Shown here piece by piece: positions 1 through 9,018 of a stretch of DNA of 64,000 bases; position 1 is the stretch's first letter, and every line of letters begins with the position of its first letter. The DNA comes from Victivallaceae bacterium (GTDB lineage Bacteria; Verrucomicrobiota; Lentisphaeria; Victivallales; Victivallaceae), in the NCBI GenBank assembly GCA_021647315.1, contig JAKIUY010000001.1:56396-120395 (forward strand), in the 5' to 3' direction. Position numbers and translations under genes: made by a program. A model generated the notes under the pieces. That model was not told where the DNA came from and searched no databases. It worked only from the letters and a program-made list of their open reading frames with translations.

Positions 1-1
1 C

Positions 2-1339
2 GGCAACGCCACCCGCCTGGACTGGGAAGAAGTTTGTCCCAAAAGCAAAGACGATGAAATTTACATCTTAGGCAACCCCCCGTATTTGGGTTCAAGTATG
101 CAGGATAAAGAGCAAAAAGCAGATTTAGCTTTTGTGTGTGAAGGATTTAGAAATTATAAAAATTTAGATTTTATTGCCTGTTGGTTCATCAAAGGAGCTG
201 ACTACATAAAAGGTTTTAATGCGCAGTTTGCTTTCGTAAGTACCAATTCTATTTGCCAGGGGGAGCAAGTCGCTCTTCTTTGGCCCTATATTTTTGATAG
301 AAATTTGGAAATTGGATTTGCCCATCAATCTTTCAAATGGACAAATAATGCAAAAGGTAATGCTGCGGTTATTTGTGTAATTATTGGATTGAGAAATAAA
401 AATCACTTAGCTACAATTATTTTCAATAAGGGCATTGCTCAAAATGTTAAAACGATTAATGCGTATCTTGCAATTGGAAGTAATGTTATCGTTAAGAAAA
501 GAGCTAGACCAATTTCCAATTTTCCATTGATGAGTTATGGAAATAAAGCAGTTGACGGTGGCAACCTTATACTTAATGACACTGAAAAGCAAGCTTTAAT
601 TAAAGAGTATCCAGAAGTAGAAAAATTTATTCGACCACTTTTAGGAGCTTCCGATTACATTAAGGGAAACAATCGATGGTGTTTATGGATCAGAGATTTT
701 GAGGTTGAAGAAGCTAATAAAATTACGGCAATAGCCGAACGTATAGAAAAAGTAAAACTTATGCGTTTAGCGAGTCCAGATAAATCTGCTAATGAAATGT
801 CGAAGATAGCCCATAGGTTCAGAGAACAAAAAGAATCCCAATATTCTACTATAATTTTGCCTGCTACTTCCTCATTACGTCGTAAATATATTCCAATGGG
901 TTTTTTGTCTCCTAATATTGTAATTACCAACGCTTCTCAAGCAATTTATGACCCTGATCCTTGGATATTTGCGGTGATTTCATCAAATATGCATATGCTT
1001 TGGGTAAGAGCTGTTGGCGGTAGGCTTAAAACTGATTATCGTTATTCTTCGGCTCTTTGCTACAATACATTTCCTTTCTTTGATATTTCGAACCGGAAGA
1101 AAGAGGAATTAACAGGTCATGTTTATCGAATATTGGAGGAACGCGAACGCCATTCGGAAAAGACATTAGCCCAGCTTTATGATCCCGACAAAATGCCTGA
1201 CGGCCTCCGCGAAGCGCATCACAGTTTAGATTTAGCAGTAGAACGCTGTTACCGTTCAAAACCATTCGACTCCGACGCCGAACGCCTAGAATACCTATTC
1301 CAACTATACGAAAAAATGACATCCGAGGAGAAAAAATAA
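2..1339 (+). CDS. MmeI-like N6-adenine DNA methyltransferase, C-terminal part (5' truncated by window edge)
   Basis: The reading frame is open from base 2, so the gene begins left of the window. Its visible start has the amino-methyltransferase motif IV (GNPPYLG), the catalytic NPPY loop of N6-adenine methylases. After it comes a long target-recognition region and a C-terminal helical tail (LYDPDKMPDGLREAHHSLD, then DAERLEYLFQLYEKM) that I recognise as the end of MmeI-family methylases. It should methylate adenine in a specific DNA site using S-adenosylmethionine. Whether a nuclease domain is fused upstream cannot be seen. It stops 2 bases before the PHP-ATPase gene, which implies one transcript. 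TTG at 86 is an internal codon, not the start. The central part is AT-rich with short codon runs unlike the housekeeping genes, consistent with transfer. Family assignment is firm; specificity is unknown. Confidence 0.85.
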   Translation, partial: GNATRLDWEEVCPKSKDDEIYILGNPPYLGSSMQDKEQKADLAFVCEGFRNYKNLDFIACWFIKGADYIKGFNAQFAFVSTNSICQGEQVALLWPYIFDRNLEIGFAHQSFKWTNNAKGNAAVICVIIGLRNKNHLATIIFNKGIAQNVKTINAYLAIGSNVIVKKRARPISNFPLMSYGNKAVDGGNLILNDTEKQALIKEYPEVEKFIRPLLGASDYIKGNNRWCLWIRDFEVEEANKITAIAERIEKVKLMRLASPDKSANEMSKIAHRFREQKESQYSTIILPATSSLRRKYIPMGFLSPNIVITNASQAIYDPDPWIFAVISSNMHMLWVRAVGGRLKTDYRYSSALCYNTFPFFDISNRKKEELTGHVYRILEERERHSEKTLAQLYDPDKMPDGLREAHHSLDLAVERCYRSKPFDSDAERLEYLFQLYEKMTSEEKK

Positions 1340-1341
1340 TT

Positions 1342-3960
1342 ATGAGCGAATTTTTGAGAGGTTCTGAATGGCGTAGATGGGATTTACATTATCATACGCC
1401 AAGTTCATTCGATGTTTCTAACAATGCAATAAGCAATGAAAAAATTATAGAAAGCTTAATCAATCGGGAAATATCTTTAGTTGCTATAACTGATCATCAT
1501 GTAATTGATGTGTCACGAATTGCGGAGCTAACAGAATTATCGGTGGGACGTATTACAATATTACCGGGAATTGAATTTCGATCTGAGCTTGGAGGAAATG
1601 CATCTGTCCATTTTATTGGCATTTTCCCAGAATCTTTACTCCCTCAATTAAATGATGTATGGACTACGCTTGCAGGACAGCTTGAGCTGACCACTTCCCA
1701 TATTTCTCAAAATGGAGGAGATGAGGCTGTATACGTTGATTTTAAAGAGGCTGCAGATTTGATTCATAAACTTGGAGGAGTTGTAACTGTTCATGCTGGG
1801 ACAAAATCAAATTCAATAGAAAATATTAAACATGCTACTTCATACCAAAGACAAATAAAAGTAGATTTAATTCAAAGCTATGTAGATATATTTGAAACGA
1901 GTGGACAAGCAGATGCAATAGATTATCGAAATATTGTATTTCCCAATATAGACATGATTCTTCCATTAATTACATGTTCTGACTCACATCACCGTCCTAC
2001 TGATATTGATAGATTTACGTGGATTAAAGCAGACCCTACATTTGAAGGTTTGAAACAAATAATCTGTGAACCTGAGGAAAGAGTCTGCATTCAAGACAAT
2101 TCTCCTGATGATGATTTTAGTAAGTTATATATTAAAAATATCAATGCTAATGGAGAAATTTTCTCTGGAGAAGCAGTTAATTTTAATTCTGTAAGTTTGG
2201 ATTTAAATAAAAACCTGGTGGCTCTGATTGGAGGCAGGGGAACGGGAAAAAGTCTAATTTTAGATAGCCTTTTGAAATCTTTTGAAAACTCAAAAGTAAT
2301 AACTGATGAAAGATATAATAATATTAATTCAGATAATATCACAACTACAATTCGTAAAACAGATGGGACTGATTTAATAAGTTCAATTTGGAATCGGCAA
2401 GCGATATCATATTTGCATGTTAGACAGGGGGAAATTAAAGAAATTGCTCAAAACCCTGATATATTAAGTAGTAAAATAAAAGAACTACTTGGATTTTATA
2501 GTGATATAGATAGTAGTGAAAAGGATTTTGGCACTAGAAAACTTTTTGATAAAATTAGTGAATACAGGCAATGGTTTCTTCAAAAAAATGATTCTGGCAC
2601 ACTTTGCAATACAGAAGAATATTGTGATAATGGCATTAAATATTATAGTAATTTAATTTCAAATATAACATCAAAACAAACAACAACTGCCGTTGATAAA
2701 TATAAAAAAAACCAACAGCTTTTGACTAAAGATACAAATCAAATCAATGCGATTAATGAAAAAATCCTTGAGATTCAATCATTTCAAGTGTCTTTGAATA
2801 GCTTTATTGTTGGTTTAAATACTTATTATACTTCAATGCCTGGCAATGAATTACAAACTTGGGAGTTTTCAAAAATAACTCAACAATTGGGACAACTTAA
2901 GCAAACCTTAGAAACAAGAAAACAAACTTCCGTTAAATCAAATGAACAAATAAAGGCAAATCTTTTGCAAGCAGGTATTAATCAGGATATTTCTACGCTT
3001 CTTGAGAAAGTGAATGAACATCAAAAAAGTCTCGGATGGTTTGAGAATCATAAGAGCACCATAATTCAAAACCGAAAAGACTTAGAAGAAAATATCAAGC
3101 AAAAAAACAAAATTTTTGACATGGTAAAAGAGAGTTTAGAAAGAAATAAAGCGCAAATAGAAGCGGCGTATTGCACGCTGCAAAAAGGGAAAGAAGGATG
3201 GACTCCTGACCAGCGAGACTTAGTAAACCTCATCTTAGAGGATATAGAAATAAAAGCGGATATTGATTTTAACACGACGAAATTTTATGATGGAATTTGG
3301 AAAATAATAAACGGTACAAAGTTTCGTGATTCTTCTGAATTTTCAGGTGTCGAAAAAATGAAAAAAATGATTGGCGTTAATTCATTAAAAGATTTTTATT
3401 CCCTTTGTAGAGGAGAGGCTATTTGCATTCTTAATGCTATGGAAACGACAATTGATAATATTTGTTCACAAAAAGATTATTTTAATAGCTATACTGAATA
3501 TAATCTTTATGAATATATTTATTTAGAAAAATATTATAAAGAATATTTACAGGTAATACCACGCTTGACTTACAAGGGGAAGCCTCCTGAAAAGCTATCT
3601 GTTGGTCAACGGGGAACATTTTATCTTTGTTTGCGTTTAGCTACGGATCCGTTTGGCTCCCCATTTGTCTTTGATCAGCCAGAAGATGACCTTGATAATG
3701 AATTTATAACAGATACTCTTGTCCCCATTTTTAAAGAAATAAAAAAATATAGACAAGTTATTATTGCGACTCATAATGCGAACTTGGTTGTAAATGCTGA
3801 TGCGGAACAGGTTATTGTTGCACATAATAGTGAAGAAACTATAACTTTCACGTCTGGTTCTTTAGAAAATTCTACCATAAAAAAAGATGTTTGTAGAATT
3901 TTAGAGGGTGGACAAGCCGCGTTTATGAATCGTGAGAATAAATATGGTTTTAAAGAATAA
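1342..3960 (+). CDS. TrlF-like protein: PHP phosphoesterase domain fused to SMC/ABC-type ATPase
   Basis: The N-terminus (about residues 10-240) is a PHP metal-dependent phosphoesterase-like domain: HYH near residues 16-18, TDHH near 50-53, a VHAG histidine near 151 and TCSDSHH near 211-217. It is followed by an ATPase with Walker A GGRGTGKS near 297-304. A long helical region, probably coiled coil, covers roughly residues 380-640. The ABC-type signature LSVGQRG lies near 753-759 and a Walker B-like FVFDQPEDDLD near 774-784. This order matches the TrlF family, often found beside restriction-modification genes; a nucleic-acid-directed nuclease or tRNA-targeting role is inferred. The ATG follows the methylase stop by 2 bases. 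At 872 aa it looks full length with no broken motif. Base composition is AT-rich like its neighbours. Confidence 0.82.
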   Translation: MSEFLRGSEWRRWDLHYHTPSSFDVSNNAISNEKIIESLINREISLVAITDHHVIDVSRIAELTELSVGRITILPGIEFRSELGGNASVHFIGIFPESLLPQLNDVWTTLAGQLELTTSHISQNGGDEAVYVDFKEAADLIHKLGGVVTVHAGTKSNSIENIKHATSYQRQIKVDLIQSYVDIFETSGQADAIDYRNIVFPNIDMILPLITCSDSHHRPTDIDRFTWIKADPTFEGLKQIICEPEERVCIQDNSPDDDFSKLYIKNINANGEIFSGEAVNFNSVSLDLNKNLVALIGGRGTGKSLILDSLLKSFENSKVITDERYNNINSDNITTTIRKTDGTDLISSIWNRQAISYLHVRQGEIKEIAQNPDILSSKIKELLGFYSDIDSSEKDFGTRKLFDKISEYRQWFLQKNDSGTLCNTEEYCDNGIKYYSNLISNITSKQTTTAVDKYKKNQQLLTKDTNQINAINEKILEIQSFQVSLNSFIVGLNTYYTSMPGNELQTWEFSKITQQLGQLKQTLETRKQTSVKSNEQIKANLLQAGINQDISTLLEKVNEHQKSLGWFENHKSTIIQNRKDLEENIKQKNKIFDMVKESLERNKAQIEAAYCTLQKGKEGWTPDQRDLVNLILEDIEIKADIDFNTTKFYDGIWKIINGTKFRDSSEFSGVEKMKKMIGVNSLKDFYSLCRGEAICILNAMETTIDNICSQKDYFNSYTEYNLYEYIYLEKYYKEYLQVIPRLTYKGKPPEKLSVGQRGTFYLCLRLATDPFGSPFVFDQPEDDLDNEFITDTLVPIFKEIKKYRQVIIATHNANLVVNADAEQVIVAHNSEETITFTSGSLENSTIKKDVCRILEGGQAAFMNRENKYGFKE

Positions 3961-3993
3961 GTAAAGTTTTGCCAAAAACAATGGAGAACAAAA

Positions 3994-4686
3994 ATGAACA
4001 GCATGTTAAATGAGTATACGGAATCTGTTAGAGCTTCAGCAAAAGAACGTTTGACTAGTCCATTATTAGGTAGCTTTACGATTATTTTTTTAGCCACAAA
4101 TTATAAGTTATTATTTATAATCTTTGGTTCAGCGACAGCCCAAGAAAAAATTAATCTCGCGGCTAATCAGTTTGATTCAGGCAAAGGGGCTTTTCTTCAT
4201 CTTGTATTGCCTGTTTTATTAACCGGGTTATTTGTATGGCTATATCCATTTATATCAAATTTAATACACTCCCATTGGCTTAATTGCAAAAAAAAACAAA
4301 TCAACAAAGAAAGAGTTGCGGGAGCAGAACTTACGAAAAAAATGAGTGATGAAGAATTGCAAATATTCCAACGCACATTATTTGATGACGAATATCATTT
4401 TAACCAAATACTTGAAGATAAAAACGTGCAAATAGATAGTTACAAAAAAGATAATAGTCAACTTAATGAGGAAGTAACTGTATTAACTCAGAAAAATGAA
4501 AAATTGCAAATGCAATTAACTAAAGAACAATACTCATTATTGCCTTTTGGTTTTGAAATTGATAGCCATGGAAATATAGTTACTAAGTCTGCGTCGGGAG
4601 GTAGTACTTATTATTGTCCAATATGTATTTCAAAAAAAATTATTACACCTCTATCAGGTAATAAATGTAGAATATGTGGTAAATAA
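3994..4686 (+). CDS. Hypothetical two-TM protein with coiled coil and C-terminal zinc ribbon
   Basis: Not a family I can name. The 230-aa protein has two hydrophobic segments (about residues 26-47 and 68-92) and a charged heptad-like stretch (about 125-175). It ends in a rubredoxin-like zinc knuckle with CPIC at 208-211 and CRIC at 225-228. The start ATG has a GGAG eight bases upstream. It lies 33 bases after the PHP-ATPase gene in the same direction, so it probably shares the transcript. A membrane-anchored accessory or effector subunit of the upstream methylase/PHP-ATPase pair is a reasonable guess, but nothing in the sequence proves it. Composition is AT-rich like the upstream genes and unlike the helicase downstream. 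Confidence 0.6.
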   Translation: MNSMLNEYTESVRASAKERLTSPLLGSFTIIFLATNYKLLFIIFGSATAQEKINLAANQFDSGKGAFLHLVLPVLLTGLFVWLYPFISNLIHSHWLNCKKKQINKERVAGAELTKKMSDEELQIFQRTLFDDEYHFNQILEDKNVQIDSYKKDNSQLNEEVTVLTQKNEKLQMQLTKEQYSLLPFGFEIDSHGNIVTKSASGGSTYYCPICISKKIITPLSGNKCRICGK

Positions 4687-4700
4687 TATTTTTTTGTCGG

Positions 4701-4779
4701 GAGCGCCGAACACTTGTTCAGAAACTTTGAGAAATGCTAAGATACTTAGAAGAATGCCGGTCAGGCGACTAGCGCTCTC
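4701..4779. other. Possible structured RNA element with three hairpins closed by an outer stem
   Basis: GAGCGC at 4702-4707 can pair with GCGCTC at 4773-4778. Inside lie three small hairpins: GAAC/GTTC (4709-4720), CTAAG/CTTAG (4738-4750) and GCC/GGC (4757-4767). The cloverleaf-like arrangement is suggestive, but the arms are short and do not fit tRNA consensus positions. It sits in the 331-base gap between the zinc-ribbon gene and the BRO gene. Chance folding is not excluded. Confidence 0.25.
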
Positions 4780-4796
4780 AGGAATGGATTTGAACC

Positions 4797-4903
4797 GTCG
4801 ACAATTTGTCGACAACTGAAATCAAATGATATTTAGAGAGCATTATAGGGACAAATTGTCCCCAGGTAGCAATGCAGGCAGAAAGCGGGAAACTTCAGTT
4901 GTC
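4797..4903. repeat. Intergenic copies of a palindromic motif that also occurs inside the BRO gene
   Basis: Bases 4797-4822 are identical over 26 nt to bases 5212-5237 inside the BRO-N coding region. The core is the near-perfect palindrome GTCGACAA-T-TTGTCGAC. A second palindrome with the same core (GGGACAA-A-TTGTCCC) is at 4848-4862. TTCAGTTGTC at 4894-4903 is the inverse complement of GACAACTGAA at 4811-4820, so the set also forms an inverted repeat. The copies may be debris of an earlier BRO gene or binding sites for the BRO protein. Confidence 0.7.
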
Positions 4904-5017
4904 CCCAATTTGGGTACGGCTGAAATTGCTAATTGAAAACAATGTACAAAATAATTAATTAAAAATCCAGTAAATTCTGTTAATCATGTCAAAAAAAGGA
5001 GTTTTAAGGTAAATTTA

Positions 5018-5872
5018 ATGAAAAATACAGAAGACAATCATGCAGATAAACTTGTTATATTTCAGAGTAAAAATATTCGTCGAGTTTGGCATGAAGATGA
5101 ATGGTATTATTCGGTGGTGGATATCGTTGAAGCTTTAACTGACAGTAGCAATCCTCGTGATTATTGGTATCGAGTAAAAAAAAGAGTTATTGACGAGGAG
5201 CAAATTGAGTTGTCGACAATTTGTCGACAACTGAAATTAAGCTCAAGTGATGGGAAAAAATATACAACTGATTGTGCAAATACTGAAGGGATTTTCCGCA
5301 TAATCCAGTCTATCCCATCGCCTAAAGCAGAGCCGTTTAAACGCTGGCTGGCAAAAGTTGGTTATGAGCGAATAGAAGAAATAGAAAATCCTGAACTTGC
5401 TCAGGAGCGCATGAAGGCAATTTATGAACAAAAGGGTTATCCCAAAGATTGGATTGATAAAAGGTTGCGTGGAATAGCTATTCGGCAAAACTTAACCGAT
5501 GAATGGCGTGAACGCGGCATTGAAGAACAACGGGATTTTGCTATTTTGACGGCTGAAATCTCCAAAGCGACTTTTGGTATGACGCCGAGCGATTATAAAA
5601 AACATAAAAACTTACCAGTAAAATCAAAAGCTAATCTCCGAGATCACATGGATGATTTGGAATTAATCTTTACCATGCTTGGCGAACGGATGACAACCGA
5701 AATTTCAAAAGAAGAAGAGCCGGACACTTTTCATGAAAATAAAGCTGTTGCGAAACGCGGCGGTAAAGTTGCCGGTAACGCGCGAAAAGAAGCCGAAAAA
5801 GAATTGGGTAGAAGTGTGATTTCTAAAGAAAATCATTTGGAAATAAAGAACGAGAAAAAGCTGGAGAATTAG
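5018..5872 (+). CDS. BRO-N domain protein (phage antirepressor-like)
   Basis: 284 aa. Residues about 10-110 form the BRO-N DNA-binding domain, with hallmark segments VWHEDEWYYSVVDIVEALT and IIQSIPSPKAEPFKRWLA. Residues about 120-250 form the helical extension common in chromosomal BRO proteins (ERIEEIENPEL, GYPKDWIDKRLRGIAIRQN), related to DinD-like DNA-damage proteins. The C-terminus is lysine-rich. BRO proteins bind DNA and act as phage antirepressors or regulators; the target here is unknown. Codons 65-74 (LSTICRQLKL) are encoded by the 26-nt palindromic motif that is repeated upstream at 4797. The ATG follows two purine-rich stretches (AAGGAG, AAGGT). The stop is 3 bases before the helicase ATG, so the two are probably cotranscribed. 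It may be an insertion into the defence island or its regulator. Confidence 0.85.
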   Translation: MKNTEDNHADKLVIFQSKNIRRVWHEDEWYYSVVDIVEALTDSSNPRDYWYRVKKRVIDEEQIELSTICRQLKLSSSDGKKYTTDCANTEGIFRIIQSIPSPKAEPFKRWLAKVGYERIEEIENPELAQERMKAIYEQKGYPKDWIDKRLRGIAIRQNLTDEWRERGIEEQRDFAILTAEISKATFGMTPSDYKKHKNLPVKSKANLRDHMDDLELIFTMLGERMTTEISKEEEPDTFHENKAVAKRGGKVAGNARKEAEKELGRSVISKENHLEIKNEKKLEN

Positions 5873-5875
5873 ATA

Positions 5876-7807
5876 ATGCCGGATTTAGTGAATGTGAATT
5901 ATCATCAGACAGGGCAAAGCACGAGTACTAATGAATTTGGTATGCGTGAAATGCAGGAACGCGCTTATGATGCCAGAGACGCGCAGTATTTATTGTTGAA
6001 AGCTCCGCCAGCCTCGGGAAAGTCCCGGGCCTTGATGTTTATAGCATTGGATAAGCTGATTAATCAGGGCATAAAGAAAGTAATTGTGGCAGTGCCTGAA
6101 CGTTCCATCGGTAATTCCTTCCGCGCGACAAATCTCACTGATTATGGTTTTTACGCTGACTGGGAACTTAATCCCAAATATAATTTATGCACCCCCGGCA
6201 GCGAAGGCAGCAGAAGCAAAGTTCTGACTTTTAAGAAATTTCTGGATAATGATGAACGGATATTAATCTGCACTCACGCGACACTGCGCTTTGCTTTTGA
6301 CGAATTGGGAAATGAAAAGTTTAACGACACGCTGTTGGCTATTGACGAATTCCATCATGTTTCCGCGGATGTCAACAGTATTCTGGGCGAACTGCTGCGT
6401 TCCGTCATGACTCATTCAACTGTGCATATAGTGGCAATGACAGGTTCGTATTTCAGAGGGGACAGCGTGCCGATTCTGGAACCCGAAGACGAATCTAAAT
6501 TTACCAAGGTAACTTACAATTATTACGAGCAGCTCAACGGTTATAATTATCTGAAATCTCTGGGTATAGGTTATCATTTTTATCAGGGGAAATACACGTC
6601 GGCTATTTTGGATATCCTCGACACTGACAAAAAGACTATCTTGCATATCCCAAACGTCAACTCCGGCGAATCGACCAAAGACAAACATAATGAAGTCGGC
6701 TTTATTCTTGACGCTATTGGGGAAATAGAATTACAGGATCCGGAAACCGGGGTTATCCATGTAAAACGTCATGAAGACGGCAAGATGTTGAAGGTAGCGG
6801 ATTTAGTGGAAGACACTTCCGCAGATCGCGACCGCATTATAAACTATCTGCGACAGATGGAAGATCTTGACGATATGGATTTGATAATCGCTCTGGGGAT
6901 GGCTAAAGAAGGCTTTGACTGGCCTTTCTGCGAACACGCCTTGACCGTAGGCTATAGAGGTTCGCTGACGGAGATTATTCAGATCATAGGTCGAACTACC
7001 CGCGACAGCAGCAACAAAACTCACGCGCAGTTTACCAACCTCATAGCTCAGCCGGATGTTGCGGACGATGAAATCAAACTGTCAGTGAACAATATGTTGA
7101 AAGCAATTACCGCGTCATTGTTGATGGAACAGGTCTTGGCACCGAGCTTTAAATTTAAAACCAAGCTCTCTGATGATGACAAGGCCAAGCCGGGAGAATT
7201 AAAAATACGCGGTTTGAAAGAGCCAAGCTCGCAGCGGGTAAAAAATATTCTTGAATCAGACCTTAACGACCTGAAGGCGACTATCCTGCAGGATGATCAG
7301 ATGATAAAAGCAATGCCGGGAAATGTTGATGCGGAAGTCATCAACAAAGTACTAATCCCTAAAATCATAAAGATCAAGTATCCTGATTTAAACGACGATG
7401 AGCTCGAAGAAGTTCGCCAGCATGTAGTGATTGATTCCGTGATAAAAAATGGCGAGATAAAGGAAACAGGCGACAAGCGTTTTATCCGTATGGCTGACCA
7501 GTTTGTCAATATTGATGATTTGCATATAGACTTGATTGATAGAATTAATCCTTTTCAGCAGGCATTTGAGATACTTTCCAAATCAGTAACGACCCACGTA
7601 TTGAAAGCGATCCAGGAAACTATCGAAGCGACAAAGATACAGATGACTGTAGAGGAAGCGTTTATTTTATGGCCTAAGATCAATGAGTTTGCCACAAGCC
7701 ATAAGCGTAACCCCGATTTGAAATCTATCGATCCGGAGGAAGTAAGAATGGCTCAGGCTATAATTGTTCTGCAGGAAGAAAAAAGGAAACGTGCAGCCAA
7801 TGGATAA
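5876..7807 (+). CDS. SF2 DEAD/DEAH-type helicase of a defence or restriction-like locus
   Basis: 643 aa. Motif I is APPASGKS near residues 43-50, motif II (DExH) is AIDEFHH near 156-162, and motif III-like AMTGS lies near 186-190. The second RecA-like domain carries GMAKEGFDW and the motif VI arginine finger QIIGRTTRDS (about residues 374-383). The C-terminal 250 residues are helical with no motif I can name. This is an ATP-driven nucleic-acid translocase of the kind used by restriction and other anti-phage systems. Its 3' end overlaps the next gene by 8 bases (ATGGATAA), which implies translational coupling with the GIY-YIG protein. Codon use and GC content are higher than in the 1-5 kb genes, so this pair may have a separate origin. 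Confidence 0.85.
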   Translation: MPDLVNVNYHQTGQSTSTNEFGMREMQERAYDARDAQYLLLKAPPASGKSRALMFIALDKLINQGIKKVIVAVPERSIGNSFRATNLTDYGFYADWELNPKYNLCTPGSEGSRSKVLTFKKFLDNDERILICTHATLRFAFDELGNEKFNDTLLAIDEFHHVSADVNSILGELLRSVMTHSTVHIVAMTGSYFRGDSVPILEPEDESKFTKVTYNYYEQLNGYNYLKSLGIGYHFYQGKYTSAILDILDTDKKTILHIPNVNSGESTKDKHNEVGFILDAIGEIELQDPETGVIHVKRHEDGKMLKVADLVEDTSADRDRIINYLRQMEDLDDMDLIIALGMAKEGFDWPFCEHALTVGYRGSLTEIIQIIGRTTRDSSNKTHAQFTNLIAQPDVADDEIKLSVNNMLKAITASLLMEQVLAPSFKFKTKLSDDDKAKPGELKIRGLKEPSSQRVKNILESDLNDLKATILQDDQMIKAMPGNVDAEVINKVLIPKIIKIKYPDLNDDELEEVRQHVVIDSVIKNGEIKETGDKRFIRMADQFVNIDDLHIDLIDRINPFQQAFEILSKSVTTHVLKAIQETIEATKIQMTVEEAFILWPKINEFATSHKRNPDLKSIDPEEVRMAQAIIVLQEEKRKRAANG

Positions 7808-8975
7808 AGATAAACTACTTGATGAAATATTCGCGAGCGATCCGCTGGGGCTGTTGAATGTCAAGCCCGCTTCCGCGCCTGCACGCACTGCCGACGAAAG
7901 GCTGCTGGCATCATTTCAGGAAATTAATGATTTCTATGAACAACACAATCGCGAGCCTCAGGCTGCCAGCAACGTTCAGGAGCATAAACTTTATTCCCGT
8001 TTGAAAAACCTGCGCAATGATGATGAAAAAATATCAATGCTTGAAGCCGAAGATAAACACAATTTGCTGAAGGTTGCGAAAAAAGAAATAAAATCCCTGA
8101 ATGATGTTTTGAACGATGATTCTTTAGGTATTCTCAATTCAGATGCGGAAAGTATTTTTACGTTGAAACATGTGCAAGTAGCCGATAAAAGAGAAAATGC
8201 AGACTTTGTGGCAAGACGAAAAGCATGTAAAAACTTTGCTGAATACGCAGATGATTTCAAAACTGTTCAAAAAGATTTGCAGGACGGTAAACGAAAAATC
8301 ATAAAATTTGGCGAAAATCAAATACAGGAAGGTGCTTATTTTATCATGGGTGGTATTTTGCTTTATGTTGCAAAGCTTTACGAAATGACTATCAATAAAA
8401 ATGGGAAAAGAGATGGGCGTACTCTACTTATTTTTGAAAATGGAACCGAATCAAGAATGAAGTATCGAACGCTTGGGAAAGGTTTATTTGAAAATGGAAG
8501 GGCTGTTACATTTACCGATGAAGAAGTTTATAAAGACTTTTATGAAAATATGAACGTGATAACTGAAGAAGATGAAGAAGCCGGTTTTATTTACGTTTTG
8601 AAATCCAGAAGCCAGGAGCCGGGAATTCGTTCTATTGAAAATTTATATAAAATTGGTTATTCAAAAATCGAAGTTGAAGAAAGAATAAAAAACGCGGAAC
8701 AGGAGCCGACATATTTAATGGCACCGGTTTCAATAGTAACAGTGTTTCAATGTTATAATTTAAATCCTCAGAAGTTGGAACAGTTATTACACAATTTCTT
8801 TGGCAGTTCTTGCTTAAATATTGACGTGTTCGACAGCAAAGGCATTCGCCACACACCCCGCGAATGGTTTATCGCGCCATTAAAGATAATTGAACAAGTG
8901 ATTGATATGATTAAAACAGGGCAAATAACAGAATTTCGGTATAATCCAAATACGCAAATGATAGAATTACTGTAG
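7800..8975 (+). CDS. GIY-YIG nuclease family protein (T5orf172/MUG113 domain)
   Basis: The ATG at 7800 overlaps the helicase stop and gives 391 aa. An upstream in-frame TTG at 7764 lies inside the helicase gene and is less likely. The N-terminal two thirds are helical and unrecognised. Residues about 265-380 form a T5orf172-type GIY-YIG domain: GFIYVLKS, then LYKIGYSK (the GIY and YIG-equivalent strands), RIKNAEQEP, a conserved HNFFG near 335, and REWFIAP as the last core strand. Such domains cut DNA as restriction or homing-type nucleases, so this protein is the likely cleaving subunit for the coupled helicase. The middle third (about 8150-8800) is more AT-rich than its start, which could reflect domain shuffling. 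Confidence 0.78.
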   Translation: MDKDKLLDEIFASDPLGLLNVKPASAPARTADERLLASFQEINDFYEQHNREPQAASNVQEHKLYSRLKNLRNDDEKISMLEAEDKHNLLKVAKKEIKSLNDVLNDDSLGILNSDAESIFTLKHVQVADKRENADFVARRKACKNFAEYADDFKTVQKDLQDGKRKIIKFGENQIQEGAYFIMGGILLYVAKLYEMTINKNGKRDGRTLLIFENGTESRMKYRTLGKGLFENGRAVTFTDEEVYKDFYENMNVITEEDEEAGFIYVLKSRSQEPGIRSIENLYKIGYSKIEVEERIKNAEQEPTYLMAPVSIVTVFQCYNLNPQKLEQLLHNFFGSSCLNIDVFDSKGIRHTPREWFIAPLKIIEQVIDMIKTGQITEFRYNPNTQMIELL

Positions 8976-9018
8976 TTTAAACAGTAATTTGCTAACTCAA
9001 AACAGGGAGAATTTAGTT

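Noticed and set aside
4698..4800. tRNA gene in the gap before the BRO gene
   Set aside because: A GGTTCAAATCC-like string on the minus strand has no matching T stem, acceptor stem or anticodon arm.
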